Below are positions 47,412 to 55,146 of a DNA stretch of 64,000 nt, piece by piece. The notes below the pieces were generated by a model that saw only the letters and a program-made list of their open reading frames with translations, was not told where the DNA came from and searched no databases. Positions within the stretch are counted from its first letter, which is position 1. Each line of letters opens with the position of its first letter. The translations under genes were made by a program, and so were the position numbers. Source of the DNA: Phenylobacterium sp. (GTDB lineage Bacteria; Pseudomonadota; Alphaproteobacteria; Caulobacterales; Caulobacteraceae); assembly GCF_030651185.1 (NCBI RefSeq), contig NZ_JAUSCJ010000022.1:310001-374000 (forward strand), written 5' to 3'.

Positions 47412-48581
47412 GTGACCGGTTCCGCCACATCCGCCGCGGACGGCCCCGAACTCTCCGCCAAGGTCGAGAGCCTGGCCCTGCGGCACGCGGCCCTGCGCGA
47501 GGAGGTGCAGCGGGCCCAGGCCGCCGAGGCCCTGACCCGCTCGCGCCTGAGCCAGGCCCTGGCCGACGCTCTGCTGGCGGTGGCCCGCGCCGAGGCTGAT
47601 GGCCGCGCCGCCGCGGCCAAGGCCTATCGCGCGGCGGCCGAGCCCACGATCCGCAATCGTCGCCGCAACCGCATCAAGCGCCGCCTCGACCGCGCCCTGG
47701 TCCGCCTGCGCTCGGTGGGCGGGGCCCTGGTGATCGCGCGCTCAGGCCTCTGGGCCAGAACGGGGGGCGGGTTCGCCGCCATGGCCGCCTATGCGCGGCG
47801 CGGCGCGGATCCCACAGCCCAGTCCGCCGCCCTGCTGGATCAGGCCTGGTACCTGGCCGCCTATCCCGACGTCGCGGCCGGGCGGCTTGCGCCGCTGGTC
47901 CACTACATCTCGCGCGGCTGGGCCGAGGGCCGCTCCCCGCATCCGCTGTTCGATCGCGACTTCTATACCGCCCGCAACGCCGAGGCCCTCGCGGCCACCG
48001 GCCTCTCGCCCCTCGAGCACTTCGTCCACCTCGGCGCGGCCCAGGGCCGCGATCCGCATCCGCTGTTCAGCATCGACCACTATGTCGCCCAGGCTCCGGA
48101 ACTGGGCCAGACCGGCGAGAACCCGCTGGCGCACTATCTGCGCGAAGGCTGGCGGCGGGACCTCAGCCCCCATCCGCTGTTCCAGGCCGCGCGCTATCGC
48201 GGCGGGCTGGTCGAGGCCGAAGCGCAGCTTCCAGCCCTGGTCCACTATGTGACAGTGGGCTCGGCGCGCGGCTTGAAACCCCACCGACTGTTCGATCCGG
48301 TCTGGTATCGCGCTCAGTATCCCGACGTCGCGGCCTGCGGGTTTGAGGCTCTGAGCCACTATGTGATTGCTGGCGGCCATGAGGGCCGCAATCCGGGGCC
48401 TTGGTTCGACGCCGCCCGCTACATGGCGCTGCGAGGCGATGCGTTGCGCGCCGACGTCGATCCGCTGACCGACTACCTGCAGGGGGGGGCCTGGACCGTG
48501 GCCCAGCCCCTGGTCAGTGAGACGGCGGACCCGCGCCTGACCCCGCTGGAAAACTGGGCTTCGCTCTCCGACGACGCCTGA
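47412..48581 (+). CDS. Stand-alone repeat protein with N-terminal coiled coil
   Basis: The 389-aa protein starts with GTG. Residues 12-75 are Ala/Glu/Arg-rich and predict a coiled coil. A basic stretch (RNRRRNRIKRRLDR) and an SGLW segment follow. Residues 141-366 hold six repeats of 37-39 residues (LLDQAWYLAAYPDVA, PLVHYISRGWAEGR, SPHPLF and so on). No catalytic domain is present. The N-terminal part and repeats resemble those of the 1067-aa glycosyltransferase, as if that protein had lost its enzyme domains. It may be a scaffold or length-control partner for glycosyltransferases; this is inference. A run of eight G lies at 48482-48489. Confidence 0.75.
   Translation: MTGSATSAADGPELSAKVESLALRHAALREEVQRAQAAEALTRSRLSQALADALLAVARAEADGRAAAAKAYRAAAEPTIRNRRRNRIKRRLDRALVRLRSVGGALVIARSGLWARTGGGFAAMAAYARRGADPTAQSAALLDQAWYLAAYPDVAAGRLAPLVHYISRGWAEGRSPHPLFDRDFYTARNAEALAATGLSPLEHFVHLGAAQGRDPHPLFSIDHYVAQAPELGQTGENPLAHYLREGWRRDLSPHPLFQAARYRGGLVEAEAQLPALVHYVTVGSARGLKPHRLFDPVWYRAQYPDVAACGFEALSHYVIAGGHEGRNPGPWFDAARYMALRGDALRADVDPLTDYLQGGAWTVAQPLVSETADPRLTPLENWASLSDDA
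47832..48509 (+). repeat. Six 'PHPLF...HYL' protein repeats in the stand-alone repeat protein
   Basis: Repeat starts lie near residues 141, 179, 218, 256, 293 and 331, giving a 37-39-residue period. The most conserved positions are an aromatic pair after the first F-D, P-D-V-A, P-L-x-H-Y and G-x-x-x-G-R-x-P. Confidence 0.75.
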
Positions 48582-48588
48582 TCGCGTT

Positions 48589-49353
48589 CTAGAGACCCAA
48601 GGCCCTGAGCTGGCCCCAGATGTCGCGATAATAGTCGGCGACGTAGTGGAAGGGGCTCAGGCCCCAGCGATGGCAGACGTCGCCAACCATCAGCCCGGGG
48701 TCGGCGCTCACCCGCGCGGCGCCGGTGAGGTCGGCGAATCGCTGCTGGTAGCTGCGCAGCAGAGCGTTGTGGGCGTCGAGGCTTCCGACATTGCCATCGA
48801 AGATCATCACATCAGGGTCGAAGTCTTGGAGCTGGCCGGCGCGATCCAAATAGCGCCCCGCCCATTGCGACTCATGCAGAATGATCCGGGCGTCGCTCAG
48901 GGGCGTTGTGCTCAGGAAGGCCGCGGTTTCAAGGGCGGCCTCGCGCCACAACTGGTCGCACTGCGCCGAGGCGCGCGGCACGATCCGTGCAGAGGAAAAG
49001 GCCGGTTGATCCAGGTAGCCGCTGACCTCGAGCTCCCAACTGTGCGTGACCAGCGTGTCGCGCGCCGCCAGCAGATCGAAGCGTTCGTCGATGAAGTCGA
49101 AGATGAGATGGGTGGGACGGTGAGCGACCAGGGCGGCCAGGGCCGATTTCTTGAGATCAGCGCGCAGGGCGTTGTGCTGATGGCGCGCCAGACCTGGCGG
49201 CGGGTCGTCAGCCAGCTCCACGCCGGCGAGCGGCCGCGCGAACAGGCTGGGCAGGCTGGTGCGCGAAATGTAGAGCAGATCGGCGGGGGCCTCGCCAAGG
49301 ATCGGCCACAAATCCCGCGTTATGCAGCTGCCGATTATCGCCACCCTGGCCAC
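48589..49353 (-). CDS. DUF6270-like (SGNH-hydrolase-like) protein
   Basis: The 254-aa protein starts at the GTG at 49353, chosen because a GGGAGG ribosome site lies nine bases upstream. The N-terminal IIGSCITRD carries the Gly-Ser-Cys turn typical of DUF6270 proteins found in polysaccharide loci. FDFIDERFDLL and VCHRWGLSPFHYV are other conserved-looking parts. The function is not established; SGNH-like esterase or acyltransferase activity on a glycan is possible. It is convergent with the stand-alone repeat gene (seven-base gap). Confidence 0.7.
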   Translation of the reverse strand: MARVAIIGSCITRDLWPILGEAPADLLYISRTSLPSLFARPLAGVELADDPPPGLARHQHNALRADLKKSALAALVAHRPTHLIFDFIDERFDLLAARDTLVTHSWELEVSGYLDQPAFSSARIVPRASAQCDQLWREAALETAAFLSTTPLSDARIILHESQWAGRYLDRAGQLQDFDPDVMIFDGNVGSLDAHNALLRSYQQRFADLTGAARVSADPGLMVGDVCHRWGLSPFHYVADYYRDIWGQLRALGL

Positions 49354-49595
49354 TCGGGCACGCCTCCCATCAAACCGATTTCCTCCGTTCCTTACCACAG
49401 CTCGCTTCGCCGCCACCCCGGGCAGGGCGAAACGCCCGCCGCGCCCGCCCGCCGGGGGGGTGTGGCATTGACATCACGAGGGGCGCCGATCATCTCTCGC
49501 GCGCTCATGCCGCCTTCTGTCGTAACAGTTGGCGTATACGACCCTATTCGGCGCAGCGATCCTTCGCCCGCAAGCAACGAGACGGCCTGGCGCCC

Positions 49596-51326
49596 ATGAA
49601 GATTTTCAAACTGCTGTCGGCGGACCAACCGGACAACCCGCTCACGCGCGCCATCCGCGAGGGCTATCCGTCCCTGTCCGTCGCCGCGGCGTTCAGCCTG
49701 GTCTCGAACCTGCTCTACATGGCGCTGCCGCTCTACACCTTCCAGATCTACGGGCGGGTGATGAGCAGCGGCAGTATTCCCACCCTGCTGGTGCTGACAT
49801 TCGGGGTGCTTTTCACCTTCGCCGTCTCCGGGGTCATCGACCACTACCGGTCCAAGGTGCTGGTCAGCTATGGCACAGTCATGGACCAGCGGGTCTCCGG
49901 CCACGTGTTCTCAGCCCTGTTCGATGGGGTGACGCGGGGCAATCCGGGGCTGCGCTCCCAGGCGATGCGCGACCTTGACGCCTTCCGCCAGATGCTGACC
50001 GGCCCGACCTTCGGCGTGGTGTTCGACCTGCCCTGGATGCCGGTGTTCCTGGTGGTGCTGTGGGTCATCGATCCCCTGGTGGGAGTCGTGACGCTGGTAG
50101 GCGCGGTTGTGCTGATCGCCATCACCCTGATCCAGGACCGCGCCACGCGGCCGGCGCTGGCCGAGGCCAATGACGCGGCCCTGCGCAGCTATGCGTTCAC
50201 CGATGCGGCCCTGCGCAACGGCGAGGTTGTGCGCGCCATGGGGATGGTGGAGACGCTGGGCGGCCGCTGGGCCGGATTCCGGCGGACCACGATGGACCGC
50301 AGCGCCGACGCCAGCACGGTGGCGAGCGCCTATTCCAACGTCAGCAAGTTCTGGCGCCAGGCGATCCAGGTGCTGATTATCGCCATCGGCGCCTATCTGG
50401 TGGTGAAGGGCACGATCCATGCTGGCCTGCTGTTCGCCAACATGATCCTGGCCGCCCGCGCCCTCCAGCCCATCGACCGCCTGGTGGGTTCTTGGGACGG
50501 GATGCTGCAGGGCACGAGGGCCTTCGATCGGCTGATGCTGGTCTTCGGTGACTACAAGCCCGCCACGCCGGTCACCGGCCTGCCGCGCGCCACGGGCCGC
50601 CTGTCGGTTGAGGGCGTCAACTTCGCCCCTGCCGGCGCGGAGAAGTTTGTCCTGCAGGGGATCAACTTCAAGATCGAGCCGGGCGAGATGCTCGGCATCA
50701 TCGGCCCCTCCGGAGCCGGCAAGTCGACCCTGTCGCGGTTGATGATGGGCATCTGGCGGCCCAACAATGGCAATGTCCGCCTCGACGGCGCCGACGTCTT
50801 CACCTGGGACCGGAAGGATTTCGGCCGCAACGTGGGCTACCTGCCGCAGGACACCGAGCTGTTCGCCGGGACGATTCGCGACAATATCGCCCGCTTCCAG
50901 CCTGAGATCACCGACGCCGAGGTGATCGCCGCGGCGCAACTCGCCGGGGTCCACGAGTTGGTTCTGCGTCTGCCCAAGGGCTACGACACCGACCTTGGCC
51001 AGAACGTCCATGTGCTGTCCGCGGGCCAGCGCCAGCGCATCGGCCTGGCGCGGGCCGTGCTCGGCCAGCCGCCGTTCATCGTCCTCGACGAACCCAACGC
51101 CAGCCTGGACGCCGAGGGCGAGGACGCCCTGATGAAGGCTCTCGACACCCTGAAGGCCGCCGGAGTGACCATCGCGGTGGTCTCCCACAAGCCCAACCTG
51201 TTCCGGGCCGCCGACAAGATCCTGGTGCTGCGCGACGGGCGGATGGAGCTCTTCGGGCCGCGCGACCAGGTTCTGGCCCGCTTCACCCAGCCGGCCGCCG
51301 TGCAAGCCATAGGGGCGGCCCGATGA
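49596..51326 (+). CDS. Type I secretion permease/ATPase (PrtD/RsaD family)
   Basis: The 576-aa ABC exporter has six N-terminal helices (SLVSNLLYMALPLYTFQIYGRV motif region) and an ATPase domain with Walker A GPSGAGKST near residue 370, signature LSAGQRQRIGLARA near 474 and Walker B IVLDEPNASLD near 497. The signature has Ala where LSGGQ has Gly. PrtD/RsaD exporters move RTX proteins with C-terminal signals straight to the cell surface. It overlaps the adaptor gene by four bases. The outer-membrane TolC partner is not in this window. Confidence 0.95.
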   Translation: MKIFKLLSADQPDNPLTRAIREGYPSLSVAAAFSLVSNLLYMALPLYTFQIYGRVMSSGSIPTLLVLTFGVLFTFAVSGVIDHYRSKVLVSYGTVMDQRVSGHVFSALFDGVTRGNPGLRSQAMRDLDAFRQMLTGPTFGVVFDLPWMPVFLVVLWVIDPLVGVVTLVGAVVLIAITLIQDRATRPALAEANDAALRSYAFTDAALRNGEVVRAMGMVETLGGRWAGFRRTTMDRSADASTVASAYSNVSKFWRQAIQVLIIAIGAYLVVKGTIHAGLLFANMILAARALQPIDRLVGSWDGMLQGTRAFDRLMLVFGDYKPATPVTGLPRATGRLSVEGVNFAPAGAEKFVLQGINFKIEPGEMLGIIGPSGAGKSTLSRLMMGIWRPNNGNVRLDGADVFTWDRKDFGRNVGYLPQDTELFAGTIRDNIARFQPEITDAEVIAAAQLAGVHELVLRLPKGYDTDLGQNVHVLSAGQRQRIGLARAVLGQPPFIVLDEPNASLDAEGEDALMKALDTLKAAGVTIAVVSHKPNLFRAADKILVLRDGRMELFGPRDQVLARFTQPAAVQAIGAAR

Positions 51327-52690
51327 GCCACGACGTCACGCCGATCAAACCTTATGTGACCCCGACCTTCAGCGGTCATGACGAGGCCCTCGATCCCGAC
51401 CTGAAGCGCAAGCTGCAGCAACCGATGATCATCGGCGGTCTGATCGTCGCCGTCTTCGTTGTCGCTGTGATCCTCTGGGCGGCGGTCTCGCCAGTCCGCA
51501 GCGCCATCATGGCCCCCGGCCTGGTGCGGGTTGAGGCCAACCGCAAGATCATCCGCCACCGCGAGGGCGGCACCGTCAGGGCGATCCCCGTGCGCGAGGG
51601 CCAGCATGTCGCCATGGGCCAGCCGCTGCTGATTCTCGACGACGTGCAGCCCCGCGCCGCCGTCGATGTGTTCCAGAATCAGACCGACGCCCTGTTGGCC
51701 CAAAGCGCCCGCTTCGAAGCCGAGGCGACCGGTCGCCGGGTCATGAACTTCCCCGCGACCCTGACCAGCCGGATCGCCGATCCGCGCGTTGCGGGCCTGA
51801 TCCAGGACCAGCAACTGCTGTTCTCCACCCGTCTGCAGTTCTTCGACAGCCAGGCCGACGTGCTGAACCAGCGCCAGAGCCAGATCGAGTCGCAGATCTC
51901 CGGGGTGCAGGCCCAGCTTGACGCGCTGGAGGAGAGCGTCCGCCTGACCAAGGAGGAACTGGCCGGCTATCAGACGCTTTATGAGAAGGGCTACGCACCC
52001 AAGACCCTGATCCTGCGCTACGACCGGACCCTGGCCGACCTGGCCGGCCGCCGCGGCGCCCTGAACGCCGAGATCACCCGCCTGCGCCAGCAGAAGGGCG
52101 AAACCCGGCTGCAGCTCAATTCCCTTCGCGACCAACGGGTCAGCCAGGCCGCGGACGGCCTGCGCCAGATGCAGTCGGGTCTCTCCGACGTCTCGCCGAG
52201 GTTAACCGCCGCGCGCCAGACCCTGAACGGCGCGGTTATCCGCTCCCCCGCCGACGGCTATGTGCTCGATCTCAGCCAGTCGACCGTGGGCGGGGTGATC
52301 GGGGCGGGCGAGGTGTTGATGAACATCGTGCCGGCCAATTCGCCGCTGATCGTTTCGGCCAAGATCAAGCCGTCAGACATTGATGATGTGAAGATCGGCA
52401 TGAAGGCCCAGGTGCGCCTGACGGCGTTCAACTTCCGCAAGGTCTCGCCGGTGATGGGTGACGTGGTCGCGGTCTCCGCCGACCAGCTGAGCGACGCGAA
52501 AACCGGTGAGGGTTACTTCCGAGCCGATGTCCGGATCCCGCCCAAGGACCTTGCCAGCCTGCCAAAGGGCGCCAAGCTCAGCCCCGGCATGCCGGCGACG
52601 GTGTCGATCGTGACGGGGACGCGGACGATTCTGTCCTATGTCGTCAGCCCGCTAACCGACACCATCAAGGACTCACTCAAGGAAGAGTGA
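51323..52690 (+). CDS. HlyD-family type I secretion adaptor (PrtE/RsaE family)
   Basis: The 455-aa membrane fusion protein has one N-terminal helix (about residues 33-52, MIIGGLIVAVFVVAVILW). Lipoyl-like half motifs follow (IIRHREGGTVRAIPVREGQHV and RSPADGYVL) around a long coiled-coil hairpin (about residues 120-290), with a beta-barrel C-terminus. It bridges the ATPase and an outer-membrane channel across the periplasm. It lies directly upstream of the RTX gene, its probable substrate. Confidence 0.94.
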   Translation: MSHDVTPIKPYVTPTFSGHDEALDPDLKRKLQQPMIIGGLIVAVFVVAVILWAAVSPVRSAIMAPGLVRVEANRKIIRHREGGTVRAIPVREGQHVAMGQPLLILDDVQPRAAVDVFQNQTDALLAQSARFEAEATGRRVMNFPATLTSRIADPRVAGLIQDQQLLFSTRLQFFDSQADVLNQRQSQIESQISGVQAQLDALEESVRLTKEELAGYQTLYEKGYAPKTLILRYDRTLADLAGRRGALNAEITRLRQQKGETRLQLNSLRDQRVSQAADGLRQMQSGLSDVSPRLTAARQTLNGAVIRSPADGYVLDLSQSTVGGVIGAGEVLMNIVPANSPLIVSAKIKPSDIDDVKIGMKAQVRLTAFNFRKVSPVMGDVVAVSADQLSDAKTGEGYFRADVRIPPKDLASLPKGAKLSPGMPATVSIVTGTRTILSYVVSPLTDTIKDSLKEE

Positions 52691-52914
52691 TGAGGGGGCG
52701 AACCGCCCTCCCCAAGCGCTGTCAAAGGGGTGGGTTTCGCGCCGTTTTTACTGTTGCGCATTTTCGACGGTTCCGATACGTCTTCCTCGGGCTCGTTTAA
52801 CCTTCGCCACGACCACGTTATGGCGGACGGTAAGGACTTCCTGGGACCGCGCCATTCGGCAAGGGTGGCCAGGCGTTTTCAGGCGGTCCGTGTGACACAT
52901 GACTGGAGAGACTC

Positions 52915-55044
52915 ATGGCGACTTATAATTTCGACTCGATCACGGCGACGCAGGCTGCGGCCTTTACGCCGGCCGACACGCTGAACTTCCCGACCGCGGC
53001 CACGGCGCAAGCCGTTTCCGTCGTCTATGTCGCGGCGGCGGGCGCCAGCCCTTCGCGCATCGACGTGACCTATGCCGGCAAGACCATCTCGCTGGGCATC
53101 AACGACGCCAACTTCACGGGCGGCGCCAACAACCTCAGCTTCTTCAGCGACGGCACTGTGCTGGTCATCGGTTCCAACAGCGGCGACGCCACCGGGATCA
53201 CCGGCCTCGCGGGTCGTGACGCCCTCTACGGCGGCGGCGGCGCTGACACCCTGATCGCTGCTGATGGTGCGAACTACCTTCAGGGCAACCAGGGCGCTGA
53301 CACGCTGATCTCCGGCACGGGCGCCGACACCGCGCTCGGCGGCCAAGGCGATGACAGCATCTCGGCTGGCACGGGCGCCAACTACGTTCACGGCAACCTG
53401 GGCAACGACAGCATCCTGGCCGGCGCCGGCACCGGCGCTGACACGATCCTGGGCGGCCAAGGCAACGACAACATCAGCGCCCTTGACGGTGCGAACCTGC
53501 TGTTCGGCGATCTGGGCAACGACACCATCGCCGCCGGCACCGGCGCTGACACGATCACCGGCGCCGACGGCACCGACAGCCTCGTCGGTGGCGATGGCGC
53601 GAACCAACTGTACGGCGATGCCGGCAACGACACCCTGACGGCGGGCACCGGCAACGACGTGCTCTTCGGCGGCGACGGCGATGACAACATCTCCGCCGGC
53701 GACGGCACCAACTCCGTCAACGGCAACATCGGCAACGACTCCATCACCGGCGGTCTGAACAACGACAGCCTGCTCGGCGGTCAAGGTAACGACACCATCG
53801 ACACTGGCGCGGGCTCCAACTACGCCCACGGCAACCTCGGTGATGACTCGGTCCTGGGCGGCGCGGACACCGACACCATCCTTGGTGGCCAAGGTTCGGA
53901 CACCATCAACGGTCAGGGCGGCAACGACCTGGTCTTCGGCGACCTCGGCAACGACTCGCTCGTGTCGGATGCCGGCAACGACACCGTCTATGGCGGTGAC
54001 GGTGACGACGCCCTCTCCAACGCTGGCGGCGGCAACGACATTGCCGACCTGGGCAATGGCAACGACGCCTACACCGGCGGCGCCAACAACGACACCGTGA
54101 CCTCGGGCGCCGGCAACGACGCCGTGAACCTCGGCGACGGCGTCAACTACGTCACCGGCGACGCTGGCAACGACTCCATCACCGGCGGCGCTGGTGGTAC
54201 GGGTCGTGACACGATGTTCGGCAACGACGGCACCGACACCATCACGGGCGGCAACGACACCAACTACGCCGACGGCGGCGCTGGCGCTGACAGCATCCTG
54301 GGTGGCACGGGTCTCGACACCATGCTCGGTGGCGACGACGCTGACACCCTCGCGGGTGGCACTGGTGGCACCAACCTCGCCGACGGCGGGGCCGGTGCTG
54401 ACCAGATCACCTTGCTGGCCGGCAACGACACTGTCACCGGTGGCGCCGATAACGACACCATCGACGGCGGCGCCGGCAACAACAACGTCTCCGGCGGCGC
54501 GGGCAACGACTCGATCACGGTCGCGGCGGGTGCTCAGACGATCACGGGCGATGATGGCAACGACACCATCAGCAGCACCGCGGCCGGCACGGGCAGCCTT
54601 TCGGGCGGAGCCGGCAACGACTCCATCCTGGCCAGCACGGGCGTTGAAACCCTCAGCGGCGGCGCGGGCGCCGACACCATCGCCGCTGGCGCTGGTGGTG
54701 ACGCCGATCGCTTCGTCTTCGCGGCGAGCGACTCGGCCACCGGCACCCCGGACCTGATCACCGGTGTGGTGGACTTCGCCGGCAGCGACACCTTCGCTCT
54801 GGGTGTTGTTGGTTCGGCGTCGAACTTCCTGGTCGGCACTTCGGCGACGAGCTACGCGCAAGCGCTGCAAGACGCCACGTCGCTGATCGGCGGCGGCTCG
54901 CGCGACATCGTGGTGATCACGGTGACGGGCACTGACGCGGGGACCTACATCTTCGCCGACAGCGCTGGCGCCAACACCGTGACCAACGCGATCAAGATGA
55001 CCGGAAACACCGGCACCATCGATCACACCGACTTCGTCGCCTAA
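52915..55044 (+). CDS. RTX calcium-binding surface protein (type I secretion substrate, S-layer-like)
   Basis: The 709-aa, very acidic, cysteine-free protein lacks an N-terminal signal peptide. Residues 1-95 form a unique N-terminal domain. Residues 100-600 are glycine/aspartate nonapeptides of the RTX kind, ordered from 118 to 556 into twelve units of about 36 residues. A C-terminal domain of about 110 residues ends IDHTDFVA and should hold the secretion signal. Calcium binding in the nonapeptides folds such proteins outside the cell. The type I exporter genes directly upstream and the glycan genes around suggest a surface-layer or matrix protein anchored to lipopolysaccharide, as in the Caulobacter rsa locus. 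A GGAGAG site precedes the ATG, and a strong terminator follows. Confidence 0.9.
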   Translation: MATYNFDSITATQAAAFTPADTLNFPTAATAQAVSVVYVAAAGASPSRIDVTYAGKTISLGINDANFTGGANNLSFFSDGTVLVIGSNSGDATGITGLAGRDALYGGGGADTLIAADGANYLQGNQGADTLISGTGADTALGGQGDDSISAGTGANYVHGNLGNDSILAGAGTGADTILGGQGNDNISALDGANLLFGDLGNDTIAAGTGADTITGADGTDSLVGGDGANQLYGDAGNDTLTAGTGNDVLFGGDGDDNISAGDGTNSVNGNIGNDSITGGLNNDSLLGGQGNDTIDTGAGSNYAHGNLGDDSVLGGADTDTILGGQGSDTINGQGGNDLVFGDLGNDSLVSDAGNDTVYGGDGDDALSNAGGGNDIADLGNGNDAYTGGANNDTVTSGAGNDAVNLGDGVNYVTGDAGNDSITGGAGGTGRDTMFGNDGTDTITGGNDTNYADGGAGADSILGGTGLDTMLGGDDADTLAGGTGGTNLADGGAGADQITLLAGNDTVTGGADNDTIDGGAGNNNVSGGAGNDSITVAAGAQTITGDDGNDTISSTAAGTGSLSGGAGNDSILASTGVETLSGGAGADTIAAGAGGDADRFVFAASDSATGTPDLITGVVDFAGSDTFALGVVGSASNFLVGTSATSYAQALQDATSLIGGGSRDIVVITVTGTDAGTYIFADSAGANTVTNAIKMTGNTGTIDHTDFVA
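53266..54582 (+). repeat. Twelve 36-residue super-repeats in the RTX protein
   Basis: Each unit is four nonapeptides. The first has the form GxNYxxGxx with Asn where the others carry the calcium-binding Asp, and the rest are GxDTIxxGx. Lengths counted from unit 1 to 12 are 36, 38, 36, 36, 36, 36, 36, 37, 39, 37, 36 and 36 residues. Ten units keep the Asn in register; unit 7 has Asp and unit 8 is shifted by one residue. The DNA copies have diverged, so this is an old protein-level repeat. Confidence 0.85.
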
Positions 55045-55069
55045 GACTGACGACGACGGACCAAGGTTT

Positions 55070-55101
55070 GGGGCCGCCCTTCGGGGCGGCCCCTTTCTTT
55101 T
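55070..55101 (+). terminator. Rho-independent terminator of the RTX gene
   Basis: A perfect 10-bp GC stem (GGGGCCGCCC, 55070-55079, with GGGCGGCCCC, 55084-55093) closes a TTCG tetraloop. TTTCTTTT follows. It lies 25 bases after the RTX stop and separates the RTX gene from the glycosyltransferase gene at 55147. Confidence 0.95.
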
Positions 55102-55146
55102 GGGCGGATTTGTGGAGCCGCTGAATATCCGCTACGGCCTAGGGCG

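Noticed and set aside
49468..49496. TTGACA and a weak -10 upstream of the type I secretion ATPase
   Set aside because: The second element (CATCTC) is poor, and no operator or conserved context supports it. A promoter is expected somewhere in 49354-49595 but cannot be placed.
52691..52914. Possible attenuator hairpin and promoter between the adaptor and RTX genes
   Set aside because: The stem near 52692-52710 is only four to five pairs without bulges, and the TTGCGC/GATACG boxes are weak. A separate RTX promoter is plausible but not demonstrated.
53266..54582. Periodic DNA that could be mistaken for a CRISPR array or satellite
   Set aside because: The period follows nonapeptides of a protein. 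The units are not identical at DNA level and there are no spacers.
52879..55026. Open frame of 715 aa on the minus strand across the whole RTX gene
   Set aside because: It mirrors the RTX repeats. The biased codons of the Gly/Asp repeats keep the opposite strand free of stops. The plus-strand protein has a ribosome site, exporter genes upstream and a terminator downstream.
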